5,048 bases of DNA from Deltaproteobacteria bacterium (GTDB lineage Bacteria > Desulfobacterota > Desulfobacteria > Desulfobacterales > SURF-15). The notes beneath the pieces were generated by a model. The model was given only the letters and a program-made list of their open reading frames with translations, was not told the DNA's origin and did not search any database. Position numbers and translations under genes: made by a program. Positions 4,286-5,048 of the stretch are shown here, piece by piece. Each line of letters opens with the position of its first letter. The first letter of the stretch is position 1. The stretch covers positions 1 through 5,048 of the forward strand of contig JAHEHB010000397.1 in assembly GCA_024644775.1 (NCBI GenBank). The letters run 5' to 3'.

Positions 4286-5048
4286 GAACGGCTCCCGAGA
4301 ATTCCCTGTGGTCTGATGAACATCATGATAATGAAAACCACAAACGCGATGACGTATCCCCATTCGAGTTCGAAATAAAATCCGCCGATGGCAATAATCT
4401 GGCTGAAGATAAAGGCGGCGATAAACCCTCCGATCATATTACCCAACCCGCCGAGTACACAAATCATAAAGGTGATGGGGCCGAATGAAAGCCCCAGGGC
4501 CGGGTGCACATCATACTGAAGCACCAGCAGACATGCGGCGAGCCCGGCAAGACCGCCACCGATGGCGGAAGTGACCAGGTAAACCTTCCGGCTGTTCACT
4601 CCCATCAGCACCATCACGTCCCGATCCTGTGAAATGGCCCGAATCGCGGCGCCCATATAAGTCCGCGCAAGGAACAGGTACAAGACGATCATTCCGATAG
4701 CCGCAGTGCAAAACGCCAGCAACCGGGCAAAGCTGATGTACATGCCGAAAAATTCCAGAACCGGAAGGCGGAGTCCGATATTGCGAAATTCGATTCCGAA
4801 AAGCAGCGTTGCAAAGCTTTGCAGAAAGAAAAGCAAACCACCGGTGGCTAGCAGTTGGTTTATAGGGGCAGATCCGAGAATGGGTGAAATTATCAAAAAA
4901 TGCACCAGATACCCCAATACTGCCACGACGGCGATGCCGGCCAGACACGCGAGAATCAATGGAACCCCGAATTTTGCATAGAGAAAAAAGATGGTATACA
5001 TCCCAAGCATGACCAACTCGGCGTAACATATCCAGACCACATCGATCA
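4282..5048 (-). CDS. livH: Branched-chain amino acid-type ABC transporter permease, LivH-like (5' end outside window)
   Basis: The C-terminal 254 residues of the first transmembrane subunit of a Liv-type importer. The frame is open to the right edge (two codons, Ile-Asp, precede the GTG at 5038-5040), and the family normally has about 35-45 further residues, so this GTG is not the true start. Family marks are AELVMLGMYTIFF at the visible N-terminus, the EAA-type loop AIRAISQDRDVMVLMGVN, GGGLAGLA, CVLGGLGNMIGG, and RPQGILG just before the end. The usual NFAHGE signature is degenerate here (WICYAE). The protein is strongly hydrophobic, with several membrane helices. Its stop overlaps the livM-like start by ATGA, so the two form an operon read leftwards, and the ATPase and binding-protein genes, if linked, should lie to the right of the window. 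Confidence 0.92.
   Translation of the reverse strand, partial: IDVVWICYAELVMLGMYTIFFLYAKFGVPLILACLAGIAVVAVLGYLVHFLIISPILGSAPINQLLATGGLLFFLQSFATLLFGIEFRNIGLRLPVLEFFGMYISFARLLAFCTAAIGMIVLYLFLARTYMGAAIRAISQDRDVMVLMGVNSRKVYLVTSAIGGGLAGLAACLLVLQYDVHPALGLSFGPITFMICVLGGLGNMIGGFIAAFIFSQIIAIGGFYFELEWGYVIAFVVFIIMMFIRPQGILGSRS

Noticed and set aside
4286..4363. Upstream extension of the livM-like gene by 26 residues
   Set aside because: The extra residues (beginning MGIRHRVCGFHYHD) are an out-of-frame reading of the livH 3' end; the ATGA overlap with GGGAG upstream marks the true start.
1..5048. CRISPR array, tRNA, rRNA, insertion sequence or riboswitch
   Set aside because: No regularly spaced repeats, cloverleaf-like sequence, transposase frame or recognisable aptamer was seen on either strand.

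Overview
The window looks like bacterial chromosome from an environmental, probably anaerobic lineage. The mix of genes (sulfatase-fold hydrolase, cyclase-family hydrolase, Liv-type ABC permeases, small SEC-C protein), ATG/GTG starts with Shine-Dalgarno sites, and a GC content that by eye is a little under 50% would fit a Desulfobacterota (former Deltaproteobacteria) genome. That assignment is inference only. No mobile element, CRISPR array, tRNA or rRNA gene was seen.

Layout, left to right. Bases 1-101 may hold the last codons of an upstream gene. A promoter-like site (176-204) precedes a plus-strand sulfatase-superfamily gene (255-1613). A gene-free stretch of about 250 bases rich in short palindromes (1614-1864) separates it from a convergent minus-strand cyclase-family hydrolase (1865-2593). 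A 348-base AT-rich divergent spacer (2594-2941) leads to a small plus-strand SEC-C zinc-motif protein (2942-3229). This gene converges on a minus-strand operon for the two permeases of a branched-chain-amino-acid-type ABC transporter: livH-like (4282 to beyond the right edge) and livM-like (3275-4285), joined by an ATGA stop/start overlap.

How the genes may work together. The transporter imports an unknown small solute; Liv-type systems also carry amides, urea and aromatic acids. The two soluble hydrolases have no signal peptide and should act in the cytoplasm on C-N/C-O bonds (cyclase family) and phosphate, phosphonate or sulfate esters (sulfatase fold). Their closeness hints at an uptake-and-hydrolysis locus, but the genes alternate strands and are not one operon, so this is only a hypothesis.

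The most notable point is in the sulfatase-fold protein. The residue that should be the formylglycine-precursor Cys or Ser is Thr49, while most of the surrounding signature and the metal-site residues are kept. It is therefore unlikely to be a classical formylglycine sulfatase. Also of interest are a hairpin that encodes the last residues and stop codon of livM, a similar hairpin in the other convergent intergenic region, and the degenerate N-terminal signature of the LivH-like permease. I found no clear evidence of a wholly new multi-gene system.
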